Translations under genes and position numbers: made by a program
Notes under the pieces: model-generated
What the model saw: the letters and a program-made list of their open reading frames with translations, nothing else
What the model was told of the DNA's origin: nothing
The model's database searches: none
Shown here: positions 48,909 to 61,204 of the stretch, piece by piece
Layout of the letters: each line of letters begins with the position of its first letter
How positions within the stretch are numbered: the stretch's first letter is position 1
Assembly (NCBI GenBank): GCA_010279815.1
Contig: QEOQ01000640.1
Coordinates: forward strand, 82,282-146,281
Direction: 5' to 3'
Origin: Brachionus plicatilis
Taxonomy: Eukaryota > Rotifera > Eurotatoria > Ploima > Brachionidae
Length of the DNA stretch: 64,000 bases

Positions 48909-49101
48909 GTCCAAAATTGGTTCTGTAAATTTTATCAGCTGATAAATCCAACTCATCATCTTAATCCAATCCCTGCAAAAAATAAAAATATGCACACCCA
49001 TTTAATGAACGAAAACTACTTAGCAGAATATTTACCTAAGCTGAATTTAGTTGATTCATTGAATGTATCAGCTAATAAATTTTTCACAACCAATTTTGGA
49101 C
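48909..49101. mobile_element. MITE-like element with GTCCAAAATTGGTT termini
   Basis: The left end GTCCAAAATTGGTTCTG and the right end, read in complement, GTCCAAAATTGGTTGTG form inverted repeats that extend about 35-45 bases and include ATCAGCTGATA/ATTAGCTGATA. Total length is about 193 bases. There is no coding capacity, and a flanking target duplication is not obvious. Confidence 0.65.
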
Positions 49102-50136
49102 ATTTTGGACTTTATAGAATGAAAAATAGTTACTAAATTTTTCAGCCCAAAATTAAACTACAAGTTTTTTGAGCGGCTTTTATAAAAATTTTTTATTGTA
49201 AAAATAATTTTATTGAAGCTCGATGCTGCACTCTCACACATTTTTTGGAAACTCTACCAAGTAGTACTGCAAACTCTCAAAATAACCAAATATAATTATA
49301 TAAAGTAATTTAAGACAAACAAATTCTTAATATGACCCAAAATTTGATTTGCCTTTCCATTAGATGTAATGACTTGATTTTTCTATTTCAATTTTGCAGA
49401 AAAAATCACTTCAAAATCTCTTTTGGTATCGTAGATTTACTAATTTGTTTATTACATTTTTAAAGTCAGCCTTGATATTATTTAAATGCACTCTCAAAAT
49501 TTTGATAAAATTCCTAGAGTTCCATGACTTTTACTAAATTAAAAGGAAGGTTTTTTATTCAAATAATGAAATATTAATGTTCAATATCAGAGTCTTGAGG
49601 AACTCCACTAAAAATTAACATTCACTTTCAAATAAATTTACCTTGAATAAATTTCCGTAATCTGTTCTCGAGGAAAGCTTAAATATAAGCAATCTTTAAG
49701 AAATAAACTATCTTTATCATATGGATTTAAATAAAATAAATTGATAATCAATATGATAGTTCGGTGGTTAAATGGATAGAAACTTTTTCAAGGAAAGAAG
49801 CTAAAGAGTTTTTCAAGGTGAAAAAATTTTTTGATCGGGTTGGAATTTTCAGTTCAAAAGCTAACTGAGCATTCTATTACTTTTCATGAATGATTTACCA
49901 AAACTAAAAATAAATATCTAAATTATATCCTGACAACATAAAGTTAATGTCAAGTATTGTTTTTGATGAATGCGCTTTTATACTCAAACAAAATATAAAT
50001 AAAGCTTTTAGTTGAACTCAAAATTCTTTTATTAGAAAAAAAACTAAGTGCATTAAAAACATCTAGATTCTCAGTTTTTTTAGATTCTTTTATTCAACAT
50101 TGAGAAATGTGTAGTTTTGTGCTATGGAAACAAATA

Positions 50137-51479
50137 TCATGTAAGCATGCATATTTTGTTGTAAATGAAACGATCAATTACTATAGGCAAAATGGCTCTA
50201 AACTTCATGTCGTTTTTTTGGATGCTAGTAAAGCGTTTGACAAGCTATGGAGGGATGGCCTTTTCTTGAAACTAATTAATCGAATTCCAAATGGACTGTG
50301 GCGCATACTCTACAAGTACTACCGAATCTCTAAAATTATTGTCAAATATGATAACGAACTTGGTGATATGTTTGACTCAACTGAAGGTGTAAAACAAGGA
50401 GGTATTCTTTCTCCTTATTTGTTTAATTTTTTCATCAACGAGTTATTGACTGAGTGTACTGAGCTAAATCTTGGTGCCTCAATTAATGGGACTTACTTGT
50501 CCGTAATTGGTTATTGTGATGATCTTGTGATCCAAGCACCCTCTTTTAGTCATTGTCAAACTATAATTGCCAAATGCTCCAAGTATGCTCAGCGGTGGAA
50601 AATTGACTTCAATCCTTTGAAATCAGCGGCTTTAGTCTTTCAAAAAGGTAAAGCTATAATGATGAGAAATTTTACCTTAAATGGTTATGAAATACCTCAA
50701 ACTGAGAATGTACAATATTTAGGCCTTCCAATAGGCAATAGTGAATTTGTTTGGAATTTTGTCGAAGAGAAATGGAAGAGAATAGAAAAGAGCTTCTTCT
50801 ACCTTTATGGCCTCGACTGTAAACCAAAAGCTGCACCACCAGGATTAGTTGGTTTTCTATACAAGCAATTTTGTCAATCAATTTTTCGATACCACTTAGA
50901 CCTGGTATTTGTAGGTGAAACTAAACTTGTTTAACTTGATATCAGGCAAAATTTACTAATTAAGAGAATGTTTGACATAAAGAAATATGCCAGATTCAGA
51001 CCGATGTTAGAAGCTCTACGTCTTGAAACGGTAGAACAACTTTATATGAAACACAAGATATTTTTTATGAAACAGCTATAAACAGTAAAATCTGTTGGAA
51101 GTTGCTCCTATTTTTACATTCAGATTACTTGACTTTTGAACAAAAAAATACCTCATATTGCAAACAGCTTAAGAACCTAGAGAAAAAGATACACTTTGAT
51201 CCGATGGAATATAGTACAAAGACTTCAATAGTCATAATTGATCATATATTTTTTGGGAAAAATCGTGGCTTGGTTGACTCGGTTAAGTTTGTGTGCTCGC
51301 AAATAAAAATCAATATGGAACTAAAATTGGATTACTTTCATTTTTATAAAATTTTAAATGATCTTTTGAGAGTAAACTTTTTTACTTAGTAACCCTAGTG
51401 CAATTTTCTTTCTTTTTTTAATTTAACTCGAATTTAATGTAATTTTTTGTAATTTTGCCTATGGGGCTTTAAACTAATA

Positions 51480-51556
<77 letters not shown>
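50137..51556 (+). mobile_element. 5'-truncated LINE with RT domain, TAA-repeat tail and target-site duplication
   Basis: The copy starts within the RT domain. RT motifs in the frame ending at 50934 are VVFLDASKAFDKLW (motif A), GVKQGGILSPYLFNFFINEL (motif B), GYCDDLVI (motif C with the Asp pair) and VQYLGLPIG. A stop at 50932-50934 is followed in frame by LLIKRMFDIKKYARFRPMLE and LYMKHKIFFMKQL. After a second stop and shift, the end runs to 51390. The 3' tail is a long (TAA)n run at 51474-51556. TATGGAAACAAATA flanks both ends (50123-50136 and 51557-51570), a 14-bp target-site duplication. The start codon at 50107 belongs to flanking DNA. The copy was dead on arrival but its target duplication is still perfect. 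Confidence 0.92.
51474..51556 (+). repeat. (TAA)n microsatellite, LINE tail
   Basis: More than 25 uninterrupted TAA units form the 3' tail of the LINE. The Leu-rich minus-strand frame over it is an artefact of the repeat. Confidence 0.95.
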
Positions 51557-51558
<2 letters not shown>

Positions 51559-51570
51559 TGGAAACAAATA

Positions 51571-54500
51571 CAAAAAGTATCTTTATTTTATACCCAGCAA
51601 ATAGTAATCTGAGTCTGACACACAAAGATATTTAGGCAGGATTTCCTCAAAAATCTTAAATAGTCAACATGGGAAAAAAATTTCTTCAAATTTATGGAAC
51701 TTATCAAGCACCTAGAGATAACATTTTTAGAGAATCCATTCATTAGAAACTAAAAAAGGCCGTAAACTTAGCGTCCAAAAAAATACGTAAAAGCCCGAAG
51801 AGTTTTTAGACTCCTTTAATGCCTATTCTCCTATATAGCTTTAAAAAGAAAAAAAAATTACACCTGTTTATAATAAATTTATTCAAAAAATCATAAATAA
51901 AAAAGCTGATTTCATAGTAGCAAATAAATCAATTAGTCTATTTTTAATTTATCTTAATTAATTTATTATTATTTTTTTTAATTATTCAAAGTTAATCAAC
52001 AGGCTTGTGCCTATGTCATGAAAGACTGATAACTCTTCGTTTATTTAATCAAATAAAACATTTTGAAGTTTTTTGTCTGAAAATCTCGTGAAAATTTGAG
52101 AAATGCCAATGATTCTGTTCCTTACATTCTAAAATAGATCGAAATAAGCAAAACTCTTTGAAAAACTTAAAAAATATTTAAAAAGACATTAGTTCAAAAA
52201 TGATAATAAATAACTGGTCATCTCGAAATTCGTAGCTATGCCACTGATCTGATATCATTTATTTCTAGATAGCAGTCTACCAAAAAATTATGCTAAAAGC
52301 TCGTAACTTATCCCTTTGAAACATCAGATATTTCCAAATTTATAACTCTAAAACTGATTTTGTTTATATCTCCACTAATTAACGATCAACTTCATACTAT
52401 TAATGTATAGTCCATAAAAAAAAACACTTATTAAGATTAAAGATAACATATATTTTTTAATCTAATTTTGTATTTAAACAACTATAAACAAAAAAGTTGT
52501 ATCGTCATAAATCTATTTTTTTCATTTCGATTCTTATGTTATATTAAGAAAAATTCAGTATTCTAGTATTTAATATTAATTGAATTGTTTCCAAATATCC
52601 AGACAATAATATATATCAATATACATTTAATGTTCTTAGTCTAATATTATCTATTAAATCTTGAATCCTATAACATATTTTTTAACTGATTTTTTATGGA
52701 TGCAAGTTTATGGTTTTGAGCGATATTTTTACATAGGTTTATTATTTAGCTTCTTCTGATTAAAGTAGAATAGTTAAAATTAAATTATAAGTTCAAAATT
52801 TGATTTACTAAAATATACTAAATTTTGAAATCATAATTTAAATTGAAAAATAAAATCTTTTACATTTTTTTTTATTTTCGATTATTTTGAATATATTTTA
52901 TTTCCTCCGTATCTTAAGGTCCCTAAATGATTTAAAAGAATATAAAATTAAAGAATAGTTCAGAATTTTGCATTATTTTTTATTAATAAAAATTCAATTA
53001 TCAAATCGATGTTTTAATTAATCAAATTTCATTTTATCTTTATTTTTTAAAAAATTCATTTTATAATTTTGAATGTGTTGTGGGTGTAAATCCTAAGTCT
53101 GCTCTATGTGTTCAACATTCTTTACATATAGATTTGAATTGATGGATTTTAGAAATTTTCCAGAAGCCTGTTCTAAGATTGGCGGGGCTAAAGCTATTCG
53201 GCGAAGAATGGCGAATGCATAGAACAAACTAAAAGATAAAAACCGACGATGCGTTCAAAATTAATGACAAAAGATAAAGTGTTTAATAAAATTCGATCGA
53301 CCTTTGCTTATTTTGTAACAAATTAATCTTAGCTAATTAAATCAAAAATTATAGATTTGATTAAGTCAATAAAATAATCAAAAAAAAACTGTTTCCAAGA
53401 TACCATTTAAAAAATAAAAGGAATTTTTGTTTGAGAAATCTTAAAATTCATTCTCGAAGGAGTCTTTGATTTGAGGTACTTTCTTAAGTGCTATTACAAA
53501 TATAATTAAATGTTCAGTTTTCTAATCTTAATTCAAATTATTTAAAATAAAATCATTTCTTGATATTTAAATTTTAACCTCTTAATGAAATGAAATTAAA
53601 TTAATATCATCCTTTTTTATTTTACAAATATTTGTTAAGTAATTATTATCTTTAAACTAAAAATCTTTTATCTTTAATTTTTAATCGTTCTGTGTCTCGT
53701 AGAAAATAAAATTTTCAAAACTAATTTTTCGTAAATTGAGTGAAACCAAGCCTTAAAAATAAATTCAATTTTTGTAATTAAAGAAATAAAAAAGATATTT
53801 AAAATTGAAATCAAATATTCAGAGCTAGATAATAAAAAAATAAAATTAAAGATAATAACAAAACGTCAAGTCAGTTTTCGACTAAAGTAAGAAATTGCGC
53901 GTAAGATCTGCAAAAGACCAGAGATCTGAATGAATATTTTTGTGTTGTTAGGTCTTATATTTAAAATATTCAATGAATATCTAATTAAAGTAAACAAAGC
54001 TATAATTTTAAAATATTTAAATAAATAAAATTAAATTAAATAACTTGATTTTATTTTTAAAAAATATGCAATTTTTGAAATTCCAAATAAAATATTCAAA
54101 AAAAAAAATCTATAAAAGATTAATAATTAAACTAAAAATTTCAGATTATTTTTCTAATCAATTCTTTAATTCTTTATACCAGCAAAAATAAATACTTCCT
54201 TTCTTGTTTATAAATTTTTTTTTTTGAAAATGAATATTATTTTGATAAAATTGAATTTTTCGACTTCAAATTCGTAAACAATCGATATAAAAATTAAGTA
54301 GAAATATAAAAAAAAATTTCATCTTTTGTTTGAAAATATGTTCAGATTTATTTTTATTAAATTTGCTTTTATTGATGCTTATTTTTTCTTTAAATTTTCT
54401 TGAAATGCTGGATTCTTAATTTTTTAGGATTCATAAGTACAATTATTTCATTTGAAGAATTTATTGAGTACTTATGACCTGGTTTAACTTAAAAAAGAAT

Positions 54501-54590
54501 TTGTTTATTTGTAATTTTGTAAATATACAGTTTCCTAATTAAGACAATAAAATTTTTGATAATAATGTTTTTTTTAAAAAAAAAACATAA
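51571..54590. other. 3 kb A/T-rich stretch, no gene recognised
   Basis: Mostly A/T with stops in all frames. One G/C-richer patch at 53155-53235 follows a TTTTCCAG acceptor-like site and stays open for about 20 codons. No upstream exon or family resemblance was found. Confidence 0.5.
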
Positions 54591-54598
54591 ATTTATAT

Positions 54599-54776
54599 CA
54601 GAGTTGTTTAAAAGTCACAAGTCTCAAGTCCAAGTCCAAGTCCGGACTTTTTTTTTCTTATTTTTCAAAAGTCCGAGCAAAGACTTTAAATTTTCTTTTA
54701 AAAAAAAAATTTTAAAGTCCGGACCTGGATTTTTTTTAATGACTTGGACTATTTTTGGGACTTTTAAACAACTCTG
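54599..54776. mobile_element. hAT-type MITE with 8-bp target-site duplication
   Basis: The element is 178 bases long. It begins CAGAGTTGTTTAAAAGTC and ends GACTTTTAAACAACTCTG, perfect 18-bp inverted repeats. ATTTATAT flanks both sides (54591-54598 and 54777-54784). The 8-bp duplication and the CAGAGNTG-like terminus are the marks of hAT transposons. The interior is mostly an inverted repeat of AAGTCC/GGACTT motifs. Two diverged relatives lie at 21519-22020 and 45080-45257. The plus-strand frame 54556-54777 is just read-through of this element. Confidence 0.95.
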
Positions 54777-54784
54777 ATTTATAT

Positions 54785-55550
54785 AAAATAAAATTGCAGA
54801 ACTGATTTATTTTGATCAAATACAGTTATTAAGAAATCATTGTATTTTCCGTATTTTCCAAACAGAAGTTACCAAAACTACTTGTTTTTGTTTTATTCGT
54901 ATTTTCTAGAGGTAAACTTTTCTGAATCGATTGAAGACCACACTTTCTTTTTTTAGTATATAGAGTATAATTTAGCATAATCATTTTATATGCAACTTAA
55001 AGTTGTTTAAAACACAAAGAAATCTAAAAAATAAAAAAAAGACAATATATTTTAAAATATATTATTTTATTAAGATTTGAAAAGTGAAATTAAAAAAAAA
55101 ACAAAAAAATCATTCGATTTTATTCAAAAATTAAACGTGATTTTTTTTATTTAAAAAAATTATTTATTTTCTAACAATCTTATTTTAATTAAAAATATTG
55201 AAATTATTATTGAAAAATACTTATATAAATGCATATAAATCGTTGCATTTTATTTGACCCATAAATCTTAAATAAAAAAAATTAATTGTTGAAATGGAAA
55301 ATTTTAATATAAAAATATTTAAATTCCTAAATTAAAAGAATGACAATCACTAAATGATAAACATTTTAAAAATTAATCTTATTAAAAAAAATTTTTATTT
55401 TCAAAATAATGGTTAAATTAATTTTGCAGTTAAAAATTTCATTTGCATTCATAAATGCCTTAATAAAATATATTTTAATTTCTAAATTTTGAATATTTAA
55501 TATAAATTTTGATTATTTTGAAAAAACTTTTTCATCTTTTACGGTCAAAA
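54785..55550. other. A/T-rich upstream region of IK
   Basis: No coding segment or repeat terminus is visible. It should include the IK promoter, but no core element can be singled out in this composition. Confidence 0.5.
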
Positions 55551-57982
55551 ATGAGCAGTAATTTTTAAACTTCTCTTATTTAACTATTATTTATTATAAT
55601 GATCAATTTTAGACAACAATTTTGCAAATCCACAGGCTCCATCAAACTATGTTCATCCACAGAAAGATGATTCCGGGTAATTTAAATTAACGCGAATTTT
55701 TTTTAAACATTTAATAATATTTGGCGAATTAGGCCTATGACAAATGAAGATTTTCGTAAACTTTTAATGACACCTTCGATCCATACTGTCCGATCTCAAA
55801 CAGCACCTCAGACTGTCCGTGGAACTATCAATTCAGCCAAAAAGTATTCTTAAACTAACCAAGTGTGTGTTTGGTTTAAAAAATCATTCTAAAGGAAGAA
55901 ATTAACTGGTGAAGCAGCTGAGAAAAGAAAGGAAAAAAAATTATATTATGCAGCACTAGTCAAAGAGTCTCAGGAAAAGCAAAAAGAACTTGCAGAGAAA
56001 TATCGAGATCGTGCCAAAGAACGAAGAGAAAAAGAAAAAGATGGCGAAAATGAGCTCGATCAGACTGAATTATTACAAACTGGTTATCGAGCAGTCGCTC
56101 CTGGTTTTAGCTTGTAAATAAATTAAAAATTTAGATTAATTTAAAATTTAAAATAAATATAGGACTGATAACGCTGAGCGAAGGCGTCAAATAATTGAAG
56201 AATCAAAATATCTAGGTGGAGATCTTGAGCATACACATCTAGTTAAAGGTCTTGACTATGCCTTGTTGCAGAAAATAAGAGAGCAAAGTAAGCCAGAAGA
56301 GCAGCAGTTTGAAGAAGATGATGAGACACTTGAGACAGAAATACTAAAGAAAAAATTACAACAAGAAATTGATGAAGAAGGCTCAGAGGAAGACGAAATT
56401 GAAAATGAGGAAGACAAAATCAAAAGTAGTCTTAAGCCTAAAATTTTACCAAAAACACAGACTGCTGCCCTGGCGGCTGCCCTAAACAAATCTCTTGACA
56501 CTCCGTTTGCATTTAAAAAGTAAACATCTTTAGATTTTAGTTTTTTGAGTATAAAGAATTTTTAAAGGAAATTAGAAGCTGGCAAGAGTGCTCAAGATTC
56601 GAAGAGTAAAAAATTGGATCAAGATGAAAATGAAGAATCTGTTGGAGAAGATGGAAAGATCATCTTTAAAACAAAAACCGGCCGAAATGTATATCGAGTA
56701 CTCTTTGAGAACAATTTACCAAAATCAAATGATCTATTCCTACCAAACCGAATGGCATATATTGTAGACTTGAATGATGAAGAAACTGATGTACCGATAA
56801 CTTCTATTAGAAGTAAAGCCGAATGCACAAATAACGAAGTATGTAGAATTAGATTTTTTTCATTTAAATCATTAGAGAAAACAACTCTTAAAAATGCAAA
56901 TTTTTTTTTTCAATCTAAAACAAAATCTAATAAATTTATTGAAAAAAAATTTAAAATTATTTTAGGAGAACGCCATTCTTACAACTAATGATATCGTAAT
57001 TAACAAATTAACTCAAATATTGTCTTACTTGAGGCATGGAAAACGCGATGGAAAAAAATTGAAAAAAAAAGTTATAAAAACAGACGAAATTGAAATTAAA
57101 AAAGATTCATCAAATGATTTGGGGTAGATTTTAAAATTAAATTTTTGAAATTGAATTTTAAATAGGCTTTAACTCAAGCATTTATGATGATATTGGCGAT
57201 TATGTGCCAGATTTTAACAAGAAAAACAAGTCTGAAGCAAAACAGTCCAAAACTAAAAATTATTTCGATATTGATGAAAATGTTTGATTAACAAAAAATT
57301 TTTTGATAAAATTATTTATTTGATTTTTCCAAGGAGGAATCATTAGTTCAAGCGCCAACCAAAGAAGTAGCATCTGAATTTATCAGAAATATTAATCAAA
57401 AATATGCGAATAAAGAAGTTGGTTTTAAAGTCTTTTATTTATTAAAATTTATTAATTTTTTTTTAAATAAGTTGGAAACTGAAAAGAAAGAAGAAAAAAA
57501 AGCTGGAATGAATATTAGTTTCGATCCTGATTCATATGCTGAATGCTATCCTGGGTGAGATATTTTAAGTTATTATAATCTTCTCTAGTTAGTTAAATTT
57601 TTTAAGAACAAACGCAGAAGAAGATGTAAATTTTGACTCCGATGAAGAAGCTGATTTTTCAAAAATGGATATGGGAAACAAAAAAGGGCCGGTTAACAGA
57701 TGGGATTTCGATACGAATGAAGAATATGGCAATTACATGAGCAATAAAGAAGCTTTGCCAAAGTAAATTGTTTAAATTTTATTTTTAAAGGTTGATTTTT
57801 TGTTTTAAAGAGCTGCTTTCCAATTTGGAGTGAAAATGAACGAAGGTAGAAAAACAAGACGCGGTCAAAACGATCAAAAGGAAAAAGCCAAACTGGAAAA
57901 AGAGTGGGCTTCTATTTCCAAAATAATCGAAAAACGCAAAGCTGGCGAAAACTCAGGTGAATTCAAAAAGCCCAAATATTAA
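55551..57982 (+). CDS. IK: RED/IK, spliceosomal protein
   Basis: Twelve exons: 55551-55557, 55613-55676, 55733-55843, 55895-56113, 56163-56519, 56568-56838, 56966-57123, 57179-57281, 57334-57417 (or to 57429), 57472-57554, 57607-57762 and 57811-57982. They join to about 594 residues (human IK 557). RED is a nuclear component of the spliceosomal B complex. Conserved blocks are MTNEDFRKLLMTP near the N terminus, ELAEKYRDRAKERR, LGGDLEHTHLVKGLDYALLQ, TGRNVYRVLF, LFLPNRMAYIVDL, TTNDIVINKLTQILSYLR, IYDDIGDYVPDF, SYAECYPG, GNKKGPVNRWDFDT, NKEALPKAAFQFGVKMNEGR and a C-terminal KKPKY. Compared with human it lacks the long Arg-Glu/Arg-Asp repeat and has a Glu-rich insert at 56280-56440. The first coding exon is only 7 nt. 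Confidence 0.97.
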
Positions 57983-58516
57983 TATTTGTTTTTTGTTCAT
58001 TAAGTTTTGAAATTTCTAAATATTTTTGTAAATAAAAACTAAGACTGTTTTTCTTTTTTTGAATTAAAAAATCGTTGAATTTTATACAAATTGGTTTTTG
58101 AATATTAAATGAAAACAACTTCAAAGTTAAAATTAGTTTATCAAAACTTTATTATTTTTTATTTTTAAAAAGAATTTTTTTCCTAAACCTGTTTTTGAAG
58201 AAATATAAAAGTCTAAAACTTTTCAATGACTCAGAATATACATCAAGCGACAATAAATCAAAAATATCTTTTTACAATTTACTTTCAGTTTTAAACTAGA
58301 AATTAGAATATAAGATTATTGAATCAAGAAATTGAGGTTTTTTACTCTATTAAACAAATGAAAGATGTTGCGAAATTTCAAAAAAACAAAAAGTACGTCA
58401 ATTTTTAAAAACAAGTTATTTTATCAGATTTATTTTTCAAATAAAAACTCAAATTTAGAAAAATAAAATCCCAATTTCAATTTATAAATTTTAACCAAGC
58501 TTTAAAATCTGTACAA
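57983..58516. other. spacer between IK and the Na+/K+-ATPase beta gene
   Basis: About 530 A/T-rich bases between two genes on the same strand. No gene or repeat is evident. Confidence 0.5.
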
Positions 58517-59797
58517 ATGTCTGCTAAAAACTACGTCGAAGAAGAGGATGAAAAGAAAGAACTATCTTTTAAAGAAAATAAGACTCTTTTCATAAAGACC
58601 AAGCTTAAAAAAGCCGGGCTGGCCATTTGGAATAATAAGGAAAAAGAATTTTTTGGACGTGACAGCTTAAGTTGGAGTAAATTTATGGAAAAACTTTTTA
58701 AAAATTGGAAATTTATTTTAAATAATTTACCAAGCATATGTTGGGTTAATGTATTTTATCTATTATGGAGTTTTGGGAGGATTTAGCTGGGCCATGATTG
58801 CTATTTTCATGGGTATAACTAAATCCACTTATTTAACTCATCCGAAATATATAGGCACAAGTAGCCCTATATCATCTGATGGAAATATTTTTCCCGGAAT
58901 GGGCATGAGACCTCATATTGGAACAGGACCATCTGAAATAGAGTTTAATATGTTAAATCCAAATGATTATAAAAAATATGTAGAAAATCTAGATATTTTT
59001 CTAAGAGGTCTTTGTTTAAATTAAATTCTTTAATTATTGCTTAAAAATTTTACTTTTAAAAGATTATGAAAAGAAAAATGATGTAATACAGAATTGCGAA
59101 TCATTAGAAAATGATATTTTGAATCAAAAAAATTCTTCTGATTGTTATGATTTTAAAAACTTCTTGAATAAATTAAACTGTTCAAGAAACGAGTCTTATG
59201 GCTTTTCGAGTGGTTCACCATGCGTGCTTTTGAAGTTAAATCAAGTGAAAATTTGAAAAATTATTCTTAAATTATTTTAAATGTTAAATTTAACAGATTT
59301 TTTCTTGGGAGCCGGGCAATGTGGTATTTCCTTTGTACGAAAATGTTCATCAGAATTCATGTCAAATTGAAGAATTTGATAAAAAAAAGAATAAATTAAA
59401 CCATATTTTTTTTAGTTGTAAAGGCGATGTAAATTAGAAATTAAAAATCATAAAAAAAGCGAATTCACAACAAAATTTCTTAATTTAGACTGAAAACGAT
59501 AATCAAAATATAAACTGGATTAAATACGGATCACCAAAAGAAGACAATTCATGCTTTGGTAGTATTCCGTTTTACTTTTATCCATACAGGTAATAATTTT
59601 TGGATGAGTTAAATTTTAATATTAGAATTTTTTTTAGGAATGAAGAAAATTATAGTCAGCCGTTGGTAGTGGTGAAACTTGATGTCATTCAGAATCAAAA
59701 AATTATGATCAAATGTGATGCATGGGCAGAAAATATTTTAAGAGACTCAAAAAAAGGTTATGGATCGATCAGATTTTCTCTAAAAATCACATCTTAA
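58517..59797 (+). CDS. ATP1B: Na+/K+-ATPase beta subunit
   Basis: Six exons: 58517-58676, 58735-59007, 59063-59244, 59297-59428, 59489-59589 and 59638-59797. They join to 335 residues, close to the family norm of about 300-330. The beta subunit is a type II glycoprotein that helps the alpha subunit fold and reach the plasma membrane. The cytoplasmic tail has AIWNNKEKEFFGRDSLSW. A single membrane span YVGLMYFIYYGVLGGFSWAM follows, with the Tyr/Phe-rich face usual for beta. The ectodomain has MGMRPHIG, a CxxL...SPCVLLKLNQ block, WEPGNVVFPLY, FSCKGD, FGSIPFYFYPY and QPLVVVKLD. Cys residues occur in the paired positions expected for three disulfides, and Asn-x-Ser/Thr sites are present (NSS, NCS, NES). 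A long extra Lys/Asn segment occurs before FSCKGD. It lies 41 kb from the alpha gene and converges with CFAP126. Confidence 0.95.
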
Positions 59798-59995
59798 TTA
59801 ATTATTGTTGCATAGTTTTACTTCTTATTTATTCTAATTCAAGATGAAAATAAAAATCTATCAAATTTTTAGTTTTTTTTAAATATTTTATTTTATGAAC
59901 AAAATAATAAAAAAAATAATTTTATGGGGGGGATAATTATTAATATCTTCATTTAGCATTTTTGCAAAGCCAATGGTTTCTAAAATAAAAATTTG

Positions 59996-60473
59996 TTAAG
60001 CATTATGAAAACCTTGAGATTTTATTACTTGTTGTTCTTTGGCTTCATTGATTGATTGATCAGTATTTATTTTTTTCTGATGTAACAGCTCTAAATTTTT
60101 TTGCGCTCTACCAGTCTTAAGTATATTTCAATTTTGTAAGATTTAAAATCTACAGAAATCATATAATTTTACCTTAACCAAATGATATGGGCCTGGAATG
60201 CTTTTAGGTAGGTCCCATGTTCCGACATAATCACCGAAGGGATTACCATTAGATTTTCCAACTCCTGTTAAAAGGTGTCCTTTGTCGTTTGCAATGAATG
60301 TGGTTTCATCATGCCTACGAGTTGGTCTCTAATTAGCCAAAATAAGCTTTTTTCAATTTAATAAATTATTATAAAATAACCTGCTCTAATTCAGATTTCG
60401 GAAGCTGATACATTTGCGTTCTTTTTGGTGAAAATGTTTGATCATATTGACCTGCTGAATAAATTTTAGACAT
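59996..60473 (-). CDS. CFAP126: Flattop (CFAP126) homologue
   Basis: Three minus-strand exons, 60381-60473, 60173-60328 and 59996-60115, all joined in phase 0, encode 122 residues. Flattop is a microtubule inner protein of motile cilia, also linked to basal-body positioning. The N terminus has SAGQYDQTFSPKR, matching the S-A-N-Q-Y-E-x-A-F-S-x-K start of vertebrate Flattop. The core FIANDKGHLLTGVGKSNGNP, then FGDYVGTWDLPKSIPGP matches the vertebrate block with conserved I-A-N-D-x-G-H-L-L, N-P-(W/F)-G and G-T-W-x-(M/L)-P. The tail after the core is short and lacks the long Ser/Pro-rich end of the human protein. It is convergent with the beta-subunit gene, with 198 bases between their stops. Confidence 0.9.
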
Positions 60474-61204
60474 TTTAGTATCACTAGCTTTGATTAGTTA
60501 TTTTTTAAGTTTTAATTTAAACTTTTAAAACGATTTATGTTAATAAAAATAAATATATTTAATTGTTGCTGGTTAATAAACAATCTTTCAATGGTAGCTA
60601 TGGAGACTGTAAGCAGAAATAAACTAACTAATTTCCATTTTACAACATGATATATTAAAAAAATCTACTATTAAATTATTTTGTAGTTTAAACTTTAAAA
60701 ATTTGAAATAAAGTCAAAATAAGCAGTCGATCTTTAAAAAAAATTGACTAAAAAAAATGATTAATGGAAACTTTATAGAAACAATAGATTTCTTTGAAAC
60801 TTTTCTTTAAAAAATCTTTTTTATTAAAAATATTAATAAAGTGATTAAAAAAAACTAGTAGTAAAATAATTTAATAAAATATTGATATAAGAGTAAAATA
60901 TAACAAATTAAAAGCTGCAAATCAATAAATGTATCTTTGTTTTCTTCAAGGGTTTTTGCTTTTTTAGTTCATAATATTTTTAATATTAATTCAATTTCAT
61001 CTTTTTACTTTGCTTTTATCACTTAGAATAATATCTAGTGAAAGATGATTCCAAGAATATCAAAGTGTTCACTTAGAATAGTTTAATTAAATTATTTTAG
61101 AGGGGTTTTCTTCCTTAGAATCATTGTACCAAGAAAAGATTAGATTGTTTTTGAATTGTTTTATTTTATATAACTAGAACGACAATTTAACTAAAAATCA
61201 ATTT
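60474..61204. other. A/T-rich upstream region of CFAP126
   Basis: No gene seen. This probably includes the CFAP126 promoter. Confidence 0.5.

Noticed and set aside
49761..49870. tRNA gene suggested by GTTCGGTGGTTAAATGGATA
   Set aside because: The A box is acceptable, but there is no proper anticodon stem or B box at the right distance. A SINE remnant is more likely.
51434..51625. minus-strand frame with a long poly-Leu run
   Set aside because: It is the (TAA)n tail of the LINE read in another frame.
53155..53235. possible terminal exon after TTTTCCAG
   Set aside because: More than one frame is open for a short distance, none with a partner exon or family resemblance.
54556..54777. 73-codon plus-strand frame
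   Set aside because: It spans the hAT MITE and its flank. The sequence is the inverted repeat, not a gene.
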